Source: Periconia sp. R9002
Taxonomy: Eukaryota; Ascomycota; Dothideomycetes; Pleosporales; Periconiaceae
Reading direction: 5' to 3'
DNA: 26,975 nt
NCBI GenBank assembly: GCA_023627715.1
Contig: JAMAHW010000172.1
Coordinates: forward strand, 1 to 26,975
Shown: piece after piece, positions 1-10,929 of the stretch
How the letters are laid out: each line of letters starts with the position of its first letter
Position numbering within the stretch: position 1 is the stretch's first letter
Translations under genes and position numbers: made by a program
The notes under the pieces: generated by a model
What the model was told of the DNA's origin: nothing
Database searches by the model: none
Seen by the model: only the letters and a program-made list of their open reading frames with translations

Positions 1-1290
1 TTGTCCTAACCTTGGTGGCTTCTTCCAAGGCGTATGAGAGCGCGTACAGCTTCGGACTGCTTACGTATGACGAGTGATGCTGAGCGACCACGCTACTGCT
101 GAAGGCAGAAGGATGAGGAGGGATGTCAACCGAACAGACTACTATTAACAAAGTGTTAGGCATTGAATCTCGAAGGCAGCAAGTTTTATTGAGTTTTCTC
201 ACCTACGTCGCTTCTTTGCGGCGCACAAGGGCAATTGGTCTGAACTGCCTTGGTACAGCAAACAGCGGTTGCCTTGAAACACACTGTTGCTGTTGAGAGC
301 TCTGCTGCTGGAGGAAGATGCCAACAATGGTAATAGAGATGACGGATGATGAGCTTGACGTAGTCAAAAGATGCGTGACGGGCGGCTGGTCTTTGAAAGA
401 TGTGTTTATCGAGGAGTGGCTTTGAGATGGAGGACGAAAAACTCGGTTTGATCGTTGACTTTATACGCCTCTTCTCGTCCTTTGTCTCATACGCCATGCC
501 GTACTGCTCCCTCAATCCACACATCCTAGCACGGTGAAGCGTGGCTGCAGAAGCAACAGCGGCATTCCCCATGTGCAGATATTCCATTGTCGATATTGCA
601 TGCGTCAAGGCCCGAAGGAGTCAAGTCGCAAAAGCATAATCCTGGAAGTGTTCGCGCCCTGCATGCATGTTGAACATACGGTGGACGCTACTAGCTTTGG
701 TCCGGGGGATGTGGTGAGATGGAAGCAGTGCTATGAATGATCAAGGGGCTTGCAGACCGATTCACTACCGCAGGACATCGATTTGAGATCACATTATTGC
801 AAACCGAGCTGTTGCGAAGGAGCCTCCCATCTCTCGCCCTGCGGGCTCCAAGCCACCCCTTGTCTTGCATTCATGTCCAACGAATCATCTGATCTTCAAG
901 GGATTCATATGGACGTGTACTTCCATCTGGAAATGCGGTGTGTGAAGCAGCCACCCCGTCTAACATGCAACAAGCCTCTGGCATTCATCTGCAAGTAGAG
1001 ATACTCCAGGAGAGGGCAAGTAGCACCGAGAGGAAGATATCATGTCTTGCGTATTGTATATGCGTAAGCTGTGGGCGTTGTCTATACCTCGTTCGACGCT
1101 TCGTTGTCGCAGGTCAAGTCTCCCTTTTGTCGCAATGTTATTTACACTTGTGGGAAACTAGCGCCAACCGCAGCACGCGATGTAATGAAGTGCGATGTAA
1201 TAGAGTGCGATGAGTGGCTCGGTTCAAGTAACTGGTGTAGAACAATGCACGGAAGATTCAGCGCACGGATAAAACCTCCCGCTTACCAAT
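1..1290. other. spacer without a confident gene
   Basis: I see no reliable gene here. The longest open frame is on the minus strand at 608-186 (140 codons). It has no recognisable motif, and no splice sites around it extend it into a larger model. The short plus-strand frames at 534-1213 overlap each other in different frames, which is typical of chance ORFs. The right edge is probably the upstream region of the gene that starts at 1541. Confidence 0.5.
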
Positions 1291-1294
1291 CCAT

Positions 1295-1460
1295 TACCCC
1301 AAAAATCCCTGCTCGGTCAAGTCTTCCCGTTGCTCGTCTGGTTTTCCCCATTACCCCCTGCTCAGTCAAATAATCCCGTCGACTCATCCAATTTTGCCCA
1401 GCACCCCTTGCTCAGTCATTTCCAATTTGCTCATCTATTTTGCCCTGCCCGGTCGCATTG
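1295..1460 (+). repeat. degenerate CT-rich tandem repeat in promoter/5' leader
   Basis: A motif close to CCCTGCTCAGTCAA recurs at about 1307, 1356 and 1405, a spacing of 49-50 nt. A more diverged CCCTGCCCGGTC follows at 1443. Between copies the text also repeats loosely (TCCCGT..CTC.TC..TTTT.CCC). The array ends about 80 nt before the ATG at 1541, so it lies in the promoter or 5' leader of that gene. Pyrimidine-rich tracts are common just upstream of fungal start sites. Whether this one regulates anything is inference. Confidence 0.55.
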
Positions 1461-1540
1461 CCACCTTTTATCGTCCCTTTTCCTCCAACTCCCCAGCACA
1501 GTCCAATTCTCCTCGCTTTTCCGTACACATCCGGCTCATC

Positions 1541-2568
1541 ATGGACGGATCTTTGGACGATTACGATCCCCAAAGCTTGTCGCCAGAAGTTCTGGAGCAG
1601 ACGCTGACCTCATTGAAGCAGCAGATGCTGAAAACTGAGGCAGCAAAATTATTGCTGCCGGCGAAGGAGTCGCCATTCAGTCGCATTGCACTAGGGCGAC
1701 TATCCAACTTCCTCAACCTCGTGTTCAACCCTGAGAAGCAGCAAGATCCAAAAATACAAGCCCTCCGGGGGTTGGATCCCACATTTCTAATCATATGTGG
1801 ATTATGTCTCACTCAGAAGGCTCTAGACAGCATGAGAAAGGAGCTCTTTGACGTATTCGTCGAGCAAGCCATGATTGCTTCGCGACGGAGCGTCAACATC
1901 ATCGCGAAAAGCGACGACATTAATAAGGCCGTGCACAATTCGGCAGCTGATCACGATTTCGTGAGGAGTAAGGGACTTTTTAATACACAATTTGCATAGA
2001 CACTAACCAGAATGCAGATCATCTCAACCTGCGACAAATGATCAGTAGTTCCGGGCCTCTTACTCTTCAATATTCTCTGGCCGGAAATTCTTGCTGGTGT
2101 TATTCTGGAGTCCCGCAGCAAAGGAAAAGCCAGACCATGTTTTCTCGTTTACTAACGAAGGCTATTCCTGGCTTGGTCACCACGTTCCTCCCTTCGGAAG
2201 GGTTTATGGACGGCCTAATCAGGGTGGTGGTCGCGTTCGACCAGTCCCTTCTTCAAACATTATTCGGTTGGGCGAGTCACGAGACTGTTGGTGCAGGTAC
2301 GTGATCCACGGCCTAGGAGCGAGCATGTTACTGACTTTCGCAAGAATGTTTCTCAGTGGGTTGCGCTGTGAAGAATCAGATTGCCTTGCTATTTGGTGAC
2401 GACGTTTTCGAGGCTGTCGTTACGAGTCACATGTGGACTCAGGATACTGGAGAGATCGAAACGAAGTGTCTGAAGGTGGATGTCTACCCAGCGCTGCTCA
2501 TGGTGATCAGTTTGACCGTTGGCTGGACATCATGCTACCAATTTGTAAATTCGGCGTATATATTATAA
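1541..2568 (+). CDS. hypothetical protein, three exons
   Basis: The function is not recognised. The model has exons 1541-1967, 2018-2296 and 2357-2568 and gives 305 residues. Intron 1 has donor GTAAGG, branch CTAAC and acceptor GCAG. Intron 2 has GTACGT, CTGAC and TCAG. Both keep the frame exactly (427 + 279 + 212 nt). I chose the ATG at 1541 (MDGSLDDYDPQSLSPEVLEQ) because it begins the coding-like text; an in-frame ATG at 1394 would add residues translated from the CT repeat. The N-terminal third is helical and charged. Residues around 80-100 (PTFLIICGLCL) and the C-terminus (ALLMVISLTVGW) are hydrophobic, but I would not call them membrane segments with confidence. In exon 2 a second frame is also long and open, so that exon is the weakest part. 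The stop overlaps the stop of the convergent gene at 3346-2563. Confidence 0.6.
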
Positions 2569-3346
2569 ACATTTGGCTGATCCGCCTTTCGCCCTAACTT
2601 GTATACCTGGTGGTAGTTTCATCTGTCCACTGCCCACCGTCCTAAACAGTGTTGAGCCGCCGCTTCCTTCTTGAAATAGTATCTCATCGCAAGATTCGCA
2701 CGCAAAGGTTCTTTCGGAGGTGGTTGGGTCAAAATGGTGGACTGCTTTCTTGTCAGCATCCCCAAATGTGACCGTTGTGGAATTCTGCCAGAGATTCTCC
2801 TGTGATGATTAGACCGAGCCTGGAACTAATTTGTTAATATGAATCATACCAATTGGTCTTTTGTTACCGCCATATTCCGTGCCGCTCTCGTTTGGATTCC
2901 AAGTAAAGGTCGATAGAGTAGGATAGGTCCCAAGTGCAGGAAGATAGCGATCTCGGAGATTGTGGTGGCAGTGTAGAAGCTGGTGTATTAACTGCAGAAG
3001 GTTAGACGGAGATAACTCCCAGTCGGTCAGGAAGATAAAAGAGCGCCATCGTACCTTCAAGTGCTTAATATAACTACGACGGCAAAGTGAGAAATGGACT
3101 CAGAAGTGCAGGGTAGAAATATCTTTTCCTGCACTCACTTGGGTTATGAGAGGAAGGCGATGACTCAGGCGGTAACTGATCGTTCGTAGTTCTACCAAGA
3201 GGGTATAAAGGTTGTGAATTAGAGCGCACCGCGACTGGAATAAATTGTGCCACGAGCACTGACTGAGATAGAGGAAGAACTTGCGAAGAAAAATCTGTCG
3301 CAACCTTGATAAACATCGCAGCTGCTCTGGTGTTGGTGCCCGACAT
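2563..3346 (-). CDS. hypothetical protein, four exons, convergent with the 1541 gene
   Basis: The function is not recognised. Reading down the minus strand, the exons are 3346-3139, 3098-3055, 2991-2850 and 2741-2563 (573 nt, 190 residues). Intron 2 (3054-2992) is textbook: GTACGA, CTAAC, CTGCAG. Intron 3 (2849-2742) uses GTATGA and a CTGAC branch before AAAGCAG. Intron 1 (3138-3099, 40 nt) has a good GTGAGT donor but a weak GAG acceptor and is the least certain. All phases agree. The C-terminal exon looks strongly coding and carries a CxxC pair (ACESCDEILF). The start is the ATG opening MSGTNTRAAAMF; the frame is closed by a stop shortly upstream. An alternative splice of the last intron (acceptor at about 2800) would end in another frame near 2745. 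Confidence 0.5.
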
Positions 3347-4487
3347 GAGGGCCAACTGGGCCGATTTTTTCCGCAGGACGATTTCCGTTCACTGATTGCG
3401 CGCACTGACTGCCAAGGCAAAGTATTAGCGCCAAAACATTGCGGGGCAGCGGAACTTTGTGAAAGCGCATGACCCCAAGCCGTGTTCATAGGATTTCTTT
3501 CGCCGATGACCATTTCAAAATCAGCTATAATCGCCCACATAATCGCGGCGTCCTTTGATGAGTCGATAACGGCACAACAACCTGATACCTGAAAGCCCGC
3601 AAGGAAAGCTCCTGTCGGGCCTGCGGCCAGTTTTCGCCTGGCTCAGCCCCACCTTCTCGACCGCGGAGCATCACGTGCGAGGCCCACCGGTGACCCACTT
3701 CTTTAATTAGCGGCAAATGATGGATTCCAGACTTTTGGCACTGTCGCCCTGTGCATGGTGGTGGCTTGTCCTTATTTGCCGGCTCATCTGGAATGCCTGA
3801 GGGTTGTTACGTGTGGGTCGTCTGAACTGCCTTTACCTGGGGCTCTCGCCTAAACACCAATGAATGGCTGTTTCTTGAACAAGGTCGGTTCCACGCAAGA
3901 GATGTACACAAATGCGTCACATGAAGACTCTGGCAGTGAAAATGCATGTTTGAGCAGGGGGTTGGGACGCCGCTATTTAAAAGCGCTATTGACGCTGCTC
4001 ATTAAGAAGTGCAAACCGCTACAACCGCTACAAACGCAATCCTCACTATTAACCACTGAGAGTTCACCCACGATCCACGCTTCTTTAACTGTCACAGGCT
4101 TGCCGTTTGCTCGCCGGTGTTCTATAGCCCGTGACTAGTCCATCATTGGAAAGTCGTGAGAAGGACAAGAATGTATTGAAAATTCCGTCGCAAGAAGCTC
4201 AGGATTCCTCTAATAATGCAATAGATGTGCTCTAATGTCGTTGCGCGTTTTAGGTGTGCGGATACACACCGACAAAGGGGCGATGGCTGGGGGCAGAATT
4301 CCGATATGAAACTCAAGTATATTGCGAAGTGCACACAAGCCCGCCAGAACCGCCTTCCAACGTGTGTGCAGCGGGACACAATTCATATCGCCGGTGAAGA
4401 CGAGGACGGCATAGATTGTCCAGAATGTAGAAGAGAGACACCGCCAGAGACACCTTAAAGCTTGATTGGCAATGCGATAGTTATTCA
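3347..4487. other. spacer without a confident gene
   Basis: No supported gene. A minus-strand open frame continues upstream of 3346 to an ATG at 3540 (MWAIIADFEMVIGERNPMNT), which looks somewhat coding and could be a 5' exon of the 3346 gene. I could not find a donor and acceptor that join them in frame. Frames at 3860-4138 (plus), 4225-4458 (plus) and 4491-4210 (minus) have no motif and overlap each other on opposite strands. Confidence 0.4.
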
Positions 4488-4995
4488 TCAAACCACCTCT
4501 AATTCAGTTCCCTTTGGGGCTCTGCGATTTCGCATTTCGCGCAACTCCTCCTGCTCCTGCCTCCCGCCCCATGTATACATCTTCGCCCTTTCCCTAGCCT
4601 TATCAATCCAGATATCCCGCGAGATGAACTCCCTACGAATAGACGTTAGTAGCCAAGCGCCAGAGACGATAGTGGACTTACAGCTCGCCGGTGCGTTGTC
4701 GGCTTGCAAGATAGACGTAGTGCGGAATATTGTTCAGTTCTTCCTTGGTAAGCTCGCATGTTACGTTGAAGTCGTAGACGAACCAAACCGACACCGGTTT
4801 GGGTGAATCAAAGGAGGGAGGGATATGATCATGATCGTATCCCGAAAGTCCTGGCATCGACTGGAAAGGTCGGTTGAGTACCTTGCTGCAAAACTCTCGA
4901 CCTAACGTTGCCGTGCGGTCGAGAGGATTGCCTGGCACGTCTGTAACGCAGACGCGGATGCAGACGCGTGCCGGACTGGCAGAGTCAATGGCCAT
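4488..4995 (-). CDS. hypothetical protein, two exons
   Basis: The function is not recognised. Exon 1 is 4995-4682 and exon 2 is 4632-4488 (459 nt, 152 residues). The 49-nt intron is very clear: GTAAGT donor, CTACTAAC branch, CGTAG acceptor. The junction reads TGEL|EFISRDIW in frame. The N-terminal part (MAIDSASPARVCIRVCVTDV) is followed by a Pro/Asp/His-rich stretch and an aromatic stretch (VSVWFVYDFNVTCELTKEEL). The C-terminal exon is highly charged and probably helical (KARERAKMYTWGGRQEQEEL). I took the internal ATG at 4995; the same frame is open to an ATG at 5127, which would give about 196 residues. Coding confidence is good because the predicted intron removes a frame break exactly. No neighbour suggests a role. 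Confidence 0.6.
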
Positions 4996-5359
4996 GAAAC
5001 CCAATCGAAGACAGTGTACTTTAGTAGTAATGGACGGAGAAGGAATTAGGATTCGTTGAAAGCGTGTTAGAGAGATACAGGCGGGGAGTGCGGAGCAAGG
5101 AAACGTCTTTAGTTTCGGCGAATCCACGGAGTTAAGCGGCAGGCGGCCAAACCGAATCCAGCCTCAACCTTGGAATGCGCCATCGTCCCTCTCTACCTGG
5201 CGACGGTGTTGACGGTAAGACGGAGATTTCTCGAGCGGTAGCCAACATGGGTCCAGCTCTGAGTAGGCATGCAGCAGGTAAACCCATCTCATAGATGACT
5301 CCAGAGCTAGGCTCCGACGATGTTTGGAGAGGCAAGGGGGGATATTGACACGGGAGCTA
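4996..5359. other. spacer between hypothetical gene and kinase fragment
   Basis: Probably the upstream region of the 4995 gene plus the badly decayed downstream part of the kinase fragment at 5360-5535. On the minus strand after DYGKAI the text can be read for a while, but it no longer aligns clearly with the kinase catalytic region seen at 21500-21810. I see no independent gene. Confidence 0.4.
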
Positions 5360-5535
5360 AAGCAGATGATTATGGCCTTCCCATAGTCTCAGACAATGAC
5401 GCGGCAATGCACTTAATTCGATGTCGCAGCCCTGTCGTCCTTTGTCGGGAAGCTCGAACAGGTTCGCTTGGTAGGCGGCAACGGGACGTCCGTGCAGCTC
5501 GAGGACCGCTTGTGACCAGCGACGCTGTAGCTGCG
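5360..5535 (-). pseudogene. FunK1-type kinase fragment (relic)
   Basis: This is a short relic of a fungal-type FunK1 protein kinase, the same family as the long pseudogene at 21100-23720. On the minus strand it reads KRSSSCTDVPLPPTKRTCSS and then VHCRVIV.DYGKA. The matching text at 21800-21960 is KRSSSCTDAPLPPSKRTCST and VHRRIIVLDYGKA. At nucleotide level 5373-5389 and 21811-21827 are identical, and similarity extends over roughly 150 nt in the same orientation. Two in-frame stops interrupt it (TAA before VHCRV, TGA before DYGKA). Only the linker between the kinase lobes remains; catalytic motifs are absent. It cannot encode a working kinase. Confidence 0.75.
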
Positions 5536-5539
5536 GTAG

Positions 5540-7540
5540 CTAGAGCTAAAAGGTGCTTGCAGTAGCCTGGGCCGAAAGTCTTGTAGCATCTCGACTAATA
5601 CTAACTTTGACCTTGCTAATCGCGTTCACGCAAATTCTTTTCTCCGCGGAATTTTACAGCTTTTCGATTCTTCTTCTTTGCAAGGGCTGCAAAGGGGATT
5701 TCGCGGTGCTGCGGGTTTGGCGCTTGGCACAGCGCCAATCAATGACTGCTCCGCTGAATCAATCGAAGCCCGGTCCACCACAACAACATCGACTCGTGGT
5801 CGAACCATCCTGTCCCTCTCCACTTTTCCCCGCCCTCAATGCATCCCATTTCAGTCGCCGCCTGGATCCGCGAACTTGAACCCCGCAAGAACCGACTCCG
5901 TCTCCCACTATCATGATGGTCTGGACCCCTCTAATATCCTCTCACAGATTCTATTTCCACTCATCGACATCCAATCCGAAGCGTGGTCGCTCTTTGTCGC
6001 CCGGGTCACGCCCTCAAACGCTTCCCACCTATCGAATTCGGACATTCACAACCCGGTGTCGAATATTCAGATCTTCTATTCAGTTCCCTTGGGAAATACG
6101 GCAAATGCGGTGCAGACATATCGGCTGGTTAAGAGCTTAAAGGTGCTGCCAACATCCTGTCACTCTCGTAGTTCCAGATATATCAGTCACTATTGGTAAG
6201 TTACATCGTCATGGATTTGCGCAAAAAGACGGCAACAGTGAGAATCCCAAATTTTGGAATTAACGCAAATTATAGTACGCAAACGCCCACTCGAGACGCC
6301 AGTGAACAGCCAGCACCCCGGCCCGGCGCCCACCGCGACTGAGAGTTATGGCCGCGCAATGGCCTCAGGAGTTAATCTGGCCAACCCCAATCCGCGAGCA
6401 CGCTACACGCCTCAGCACCTATCTCCAAGGCACATAACTGATCGCATGGAACCGTACACACCAAGGCCTTGCTATTCCCACTTCTTCTTGTCTACCAGGG
6501 CCATGTTCGCTTGCTTACGTAAGTCCATAATGCCCGAGACATGGTACGACTAGTCGTGGTTCTTAAGGTCCTCCATATAGCCGCCGTTGCGGTGTAAGGG
6601 CGGTGGGGGATCAATAGGGAGTGTGGAGAAGGCGGGAGGAGGTCGACGTCGGTTTCAGGGACGCGCCAATGATCCCACGAGACGCAGACGGAGTATTTGT
6701 CTGCAGAAAGTGACTTGTCAGCGGCGCGCGGCTATGGAGCGCAACTTTTGGGAGTTCATGCGTCTTACCGACTGGCGTACGTGTGACTCATCTACCGCCG
6801 CCAAGACCTACAGTATGCCGAAGGATCTTGAAGATCTACCGAGCGATGGAACATCGTGTGCGCCAAAAATTATATTTCGCAATCATTTTCGCAGATTCCA
6901 CTGGGCTGCTCGTCGCATAGCGCCGGCTGATCTCCATGGGATCCTTGCATAATTCAGGTCTTCCGCTCTATTCATCCATGTCATCTTACGCCACTGGTCC
7001 ACCCATAATGCTGCTGCCTAACTGCGGATCGAAAGCACCATGATCTGATTAATACGTAGAGCACTGCCTCGGATGAGGTAGGCTTCAATGTCGGCCGTGA
7101 CTTGTGAAGCCCCAGAAATGTGTTCATAGCATAGGGGATAAAAAGCCTCCAAGCACCGACGGGCGAGCCAGCATTCGTTTGCAACTTTATGAATATGATG
7201 TACTTTGTATCACATGTCCCCGACCAACAAGACTACTGCCTTGTAGCATCCGTGGCATCCGCCTTCCTCACTTCTTCAGCCAGAGCTGGATGGGCAATTC
7301 CCGCCCTGTTGGTTCGTGTTGGCATACCTGCCGTATACGGGTAGCGCGGTTCGGTAAGCGTTCCCTCGGCTCGTTTCAAACTGCCACCTCCCCCTCGCCA
7401 GCGCCAAGCCCGGACAGTCAAACCTTGCCAGCTAAACCGCTTTCTCCATTCGACTTTGCGCCAACACTCCTGCATCCATCCTTCGATCCCATCATTATAT
7501 CCAGCGCCATACTGCGCGTTACACTTCTCTCTCCATCCCA
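5540..7540. other. 2-kb spacer with open frames but no confident gene
   Basis: Several plus-strand frames are open (5678-6199, 5913-6140, 6254-6553) but none carries a recognisable domain, and neighbouring frames compete over the same bases. A Pro/Ser/Arg-rich stretch at about 5960-6050 (KRGRSLSPGSRPQTLPTYRI) resembles disordered nuclear-protein text. I could not assemble an exon model. The last 300 nt before 7541 are C/T-rich, fitting the promoter and 5' leader of the DUF7924-like gene. Confidence 0.4.
6587..6952 (+). CDS. possible ORF, unknown
   Basis: The open frame of about 121 codons begins with a Gly/Arg-rich stretch. It then looks more protein-like from the internal ATG at about 6734 (MERNFWEFMRLTDWRTCDSS, then PKDLEDLPSDGTSCAPKIIF). 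No motif is recognised and no intron is needed. It lies in a long spacer, about 600 nt upstream of the DUF7924-like gene on the same strand. It could be a decayed exon of a larger gene or a chance ORF. Only the second half has reasonable composition, so I give it low weight. Confidence 0.22.
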   Translation: MRCKGGGGSIGSVEKAGGGRRRFQGRANDPTRRRRSICLQKVTCQRRAAMERNFWEFMRLTDWRTCDSSTAAKTYSMPKDLEDLPSDGTSCAPKIIFRNHFRRFHWAARRIAPADLHGILA

Positions 7541-9225
7541 ATGGCCCCACAGTCCAATTCTGCTCCAGCCAAAAATCTAGCACTTCCAGCCGCCCAAAAT
7601 AGACGGCGTGTATCGGTCAAGAAGAACGAGTGTACGTTGTCGTATCTCTTGCTATGCTGGCAACTGTTCTGACTCACAAAGGTCGCATCAGCAAAGCTAC
7701 CCCGCCTCGACGAAGTTCGCGCATCGCATCACATGCTCAGCAGTTGTCCCAGCAAAGCCGTAGAAGTCCACATCTTCAGCGTATCTATCCTACCCAGGGA
7801 ACATCCGATAGCGTCAAGCAAGCGAAGACGCGAAAGCGATCCCGAACCGAGGAAGATTCATTCACCCTCCCTTCCCTCGAGCCGTTCGTGAAACGAGTAC
7901 GGACATCATTAAACGAACCAAACGGGCAGGAGACCGTCAGTAGGTTTTCGATCGAGCACTGGAGCACGAGCGGACATTGGCCTACAGACGAGCAAGAGGC
8001 AACAATGAACCGCCATCAAGAGCTTGCCTTCGATGCGCGCGCAAGAAGACGATCGCTGAGCCGTAAACGCTCTAATAGCTCTCTAACCTCGGACATGGTC
8101 CAGGCACCGAACACGAGTAGCATGTCACGAGATCAGAAGTGTGCTCCGTATAAGCATCCGCTGTTTGAGCGTCAACTGAAAGAGTGCGGCAGCTTTATGG
8201 ACGATCACAAGCTTGGCATTACAGTGGAAAGCGAAAAGCTCTGCCGAGATTTACTAAAAGAACCTCAGCCAGTGCCTCAACATACTCTCTTCTCTGATGA
8301 CAAACTGTTTAGAAAGACCTGTAAAAGGGTTAAGGGCGAGAACGAGACGAAAGTAGTTCGCGATATTGCACCATTTATCGTTCCATCGGCTGAGATACTA
8401 GCTGACCAGGGAGCCGAACACCTTACTGTTCTTCGAGAGACTACCAACGCATGCTGGGTCAATTCCGAGCCCTTCCTTCAGTTTCCTAGTTCTGCTGCTG
8501 CTGCTTCTTCTCATGGACCTCGACCACAACCGGACTATGGACTTGGATTCGACAGAGATGCATTTTCCGCTGAGCAGCTGCAAAAGCTCCAACCTTATCT
8601 CGGCGACCTAATCAAGGATCACTCCGTCATTGCGGCTACCTATCAAATGTACTTTCCATTCCTCACCAGCGAGGTAAAGTGCGGGGATGGTGGACTTGAC
8701 GTCGCAGATCGGCAAAATGCCAACTCCCAGTCTATCATTTTGCGTGGCCTGTACTCACTTTTCCGGCTGGTTAACCGGGAGAAAGAATTAGATCGGGAGG
8801 TCAATGGTTTTTCCATATCTCATAATGACGAAGAAGTGAGGATCTGGGGTCACTACGTTGTTATTGATGGAAAGACTGCAAAATTCTACCGACATTTGAT
8901 ATCGAAGTTTATCTTCGCGCCGTCTGGGGAAGGAGATTCAAGATGGAAGGCCTATAAATTCGTCAAGAATGTGTACGACTTGTGGCTCCCCAATCATTTC
9001 AAAAGAATATGCTCCGTCATCGATTCGCTACCGGTTGACTCAAGATCAAATGTCTCTGTGCAGGACGTTGGCTCGTCAAGCTCAGGACTATCCCAACAAT
9101 TTGAGGAGTACAGCTTCAACGACGGACAAACAGTACCGAATAGCCTATCAAGCGTCCAGCCAGCTACGCCTGGCACCACGGTCGACATTGAGTCCGGCAA
9201 TTCTGGGAAAAGGTCGAAAAGGTGA
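7541..9225 (+). CDS. DUF7924-like protein with PD-(D/E)XK nuclease-like core
   Basis: The model has exons 7541-7631 and 7682-9225 (1635 nt, 544 residues). The 50-nt intron has GTACGT, CTGAC and AAAG, and the true start is ATG 7541 (MAPQSNSAPAKN), not the frame opening inside the intron. Residues 1-170 are basic and disordered, with nuclear-localisation-like clusters (RKRSR, KRVRT, SRKRS). Residues about 300-480 match what I know of the fungal DUF7924 family: YFPFLTSEVKCG, DVADRQNANS, FRLVNREKELDRE, SISHNDEEVRIWGHY, YRHLISKF, AYKFVKNVYD, HFKRICSVID. The core contains P314-D315 followed by E361-V-K363, the signature layout of PD-(D/E)XK nuclease folds. Enzymatic activity is not established; nuclease-like fold is inference. 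The frame is uninterrupted and the gene looks intact. The C-terminus is Ser/Gly-rich. Confidence 0.85.
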
Positions 9226-10929
9226 ATGGGTGACATTGGCGTTGGGCTCTTTTCGCGCGATGCATCAAGAAATCTCTCTGACCTAACATTTACTTTAGAA
9301 AGTATCAAATATACAGTCCATTTCTTGAGCCTCCATTGCTTTCGTTTGGTTGTACTCGAATCCCTGCTTGACATCACTTCTGTGCGTGTAGATCATCTGT
9401 CTAGAAACAAGTACCTTGTCGCAACCTCTATACCCGCCGGCAAATCCAAGACCTAAACCTATGCTCGATCCTTATAAGGTCTTGAATCTCCGGGCTCATG
9501 TTGGCGCGGATCAAATCGTATAGGCAAAGCAGCAGGGCAGGGCGCGGTTTGACGGCGGACATGAGAGGTACTCTGCGTCGCTCTCAGCTATGCCGCCGTC
9601 ACCTTCCCTCACCTCCAAATCCCGTGCCATCCAGTTACAAGCCTCCTTCCAATAATCATGGACTGTCTATCGCTGGCTCCACCCGGAGAAGGCCATAATT
9701 GGGGCCATATTTCTCCGTGACCGTGGTCCGCATAAATGCATCCTGGCATCGAACCACTTAACCTGCTGAGACAGGAGCCAACATCCAGTACAACCGAAGA
9801 GGAGCTCGAGCGCCGGAGAGGCGTGATATTACGGCATGCTACGCCCGTAAGTCGGCAAGAGAGGGGATATGACGTGATCTCTAGCTAACGGAGCGCTGAT
9901 AGTGAGTGGAAGGATCAAATTCGACTCAAACATGGCGTTGCCATGAGCTCGCAAATGGCTTAGGATTCATATTGAAGTGGGGCAACTTCATGCGTAGACG
10001 TCATACGGAGATAATTGGAGTGTATTAGGCATGGATTTAAGGAAGAGCTGGGATCGGATGGTGATGAGGTGGCTGAATTTGATGGTAGAACTGGGCGACG
10101 GAGATCCATGCATGCCGGAACAGCGACTTTGAGTGGACGGAGCCAGAACAATTTCCCGTAAGGCCCTCGGTTAGGAGGCGCAGTTTCCAGGCACACCTCA
10201 CTTGGTATTTGGAAGGTAGTAGCGGCAACGTCCGGTGTCAGGATCGCCTGGTGTCTCTCTTCGCATGAATATACCCTCATCCAACACATCCTCAATTCCA
10301 GGCTGATCCAATCCAGTCTCATTGTGCGTGGACCTAGGGCAAAGTGATGGGGAAATTGCACTCTCTGCTGAGGCTGTCACTCAGCTCGTCACTGGAGATG
10401 TAGGCTGATTTCTGCCACCCAGGCATGGCTCGAATGCTACCCAGCGTGTCACTTGTTGCAGTTTTTGACGTACTATCGAATGTAGAGGGAACAACCAGGA
10501 CCTAGCTATATTTATTAGTGATCTGGACAAACGTTGAGAGTGCATACGAAAAGTAAGACATGGGTAATAGACTACACTGCCTTCTTACCTCTCTACAAGG
10601 CGTGGAATACGTAGATGGTAGTTAGAGAAGGTCAGGTTTGGGCGACGAGAGACGGATGGTTGATGGAGGTGGCTTAGCCGAAGGCAGCAGCCTTGGCCGA
10701 AACCTAGCAACACGCGACTAGGAAAGTATAGCCGAGTGTCGAGTTCCCTAAACAGGCCCCCTCATTAATGCTCAGGGGCTGTGCGGGTCCAGTTTTGGAC
10801 CTCTAATACTTACTCAGGTTCAGATCAGGCGTCTCTCAGAGCGACTCACCTTCAGCTCAGGCTAAAGCAGCGACTGCTCAGGCTAGCGACTGTAACCGGA
10901 ACTGGTTGCTCCAGAGAGATTTGCCTGTC
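9226..10929. other. 1.7-kb spacer, only scattered exon-like pieces
   Basis: No gene could be assembled. Two stretches look like exon remnants. At 9736 (plus) an ATG opens a charged peptide (MHPGIEPLNLLRQEPTSSTT) ending at a GTAAGT donor with CTAAC and TAG downstream, but the next exon is closed by an immediate stop. At about 10345-10205 (minus) is a second piece (PGIEDVLDEGIFMRRETPGD, followed by PDTGRCRYYLPNT) bounded by a CTAG acceptor and a GTGAGG donor. Neither continues convincingly. Around 10830-10910 the words CTCAGGCT and GCGACT recur, a weak local repeat. Confidence 0.35.

Noticed and set aside
186..608. 140-codon minus-strand ORF at the left edge
   Set aside because: No motif, no splice support and mixed composition; plausible as a chance frame.
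2091..2399. Alternative frame in exon 2 of the first gene (KPDHVFSFTNEGYSWLG)
   Set aside because: It looks somewhat protein-like, but only the other frame connects to exons 1 and 3 through proper splice sites.
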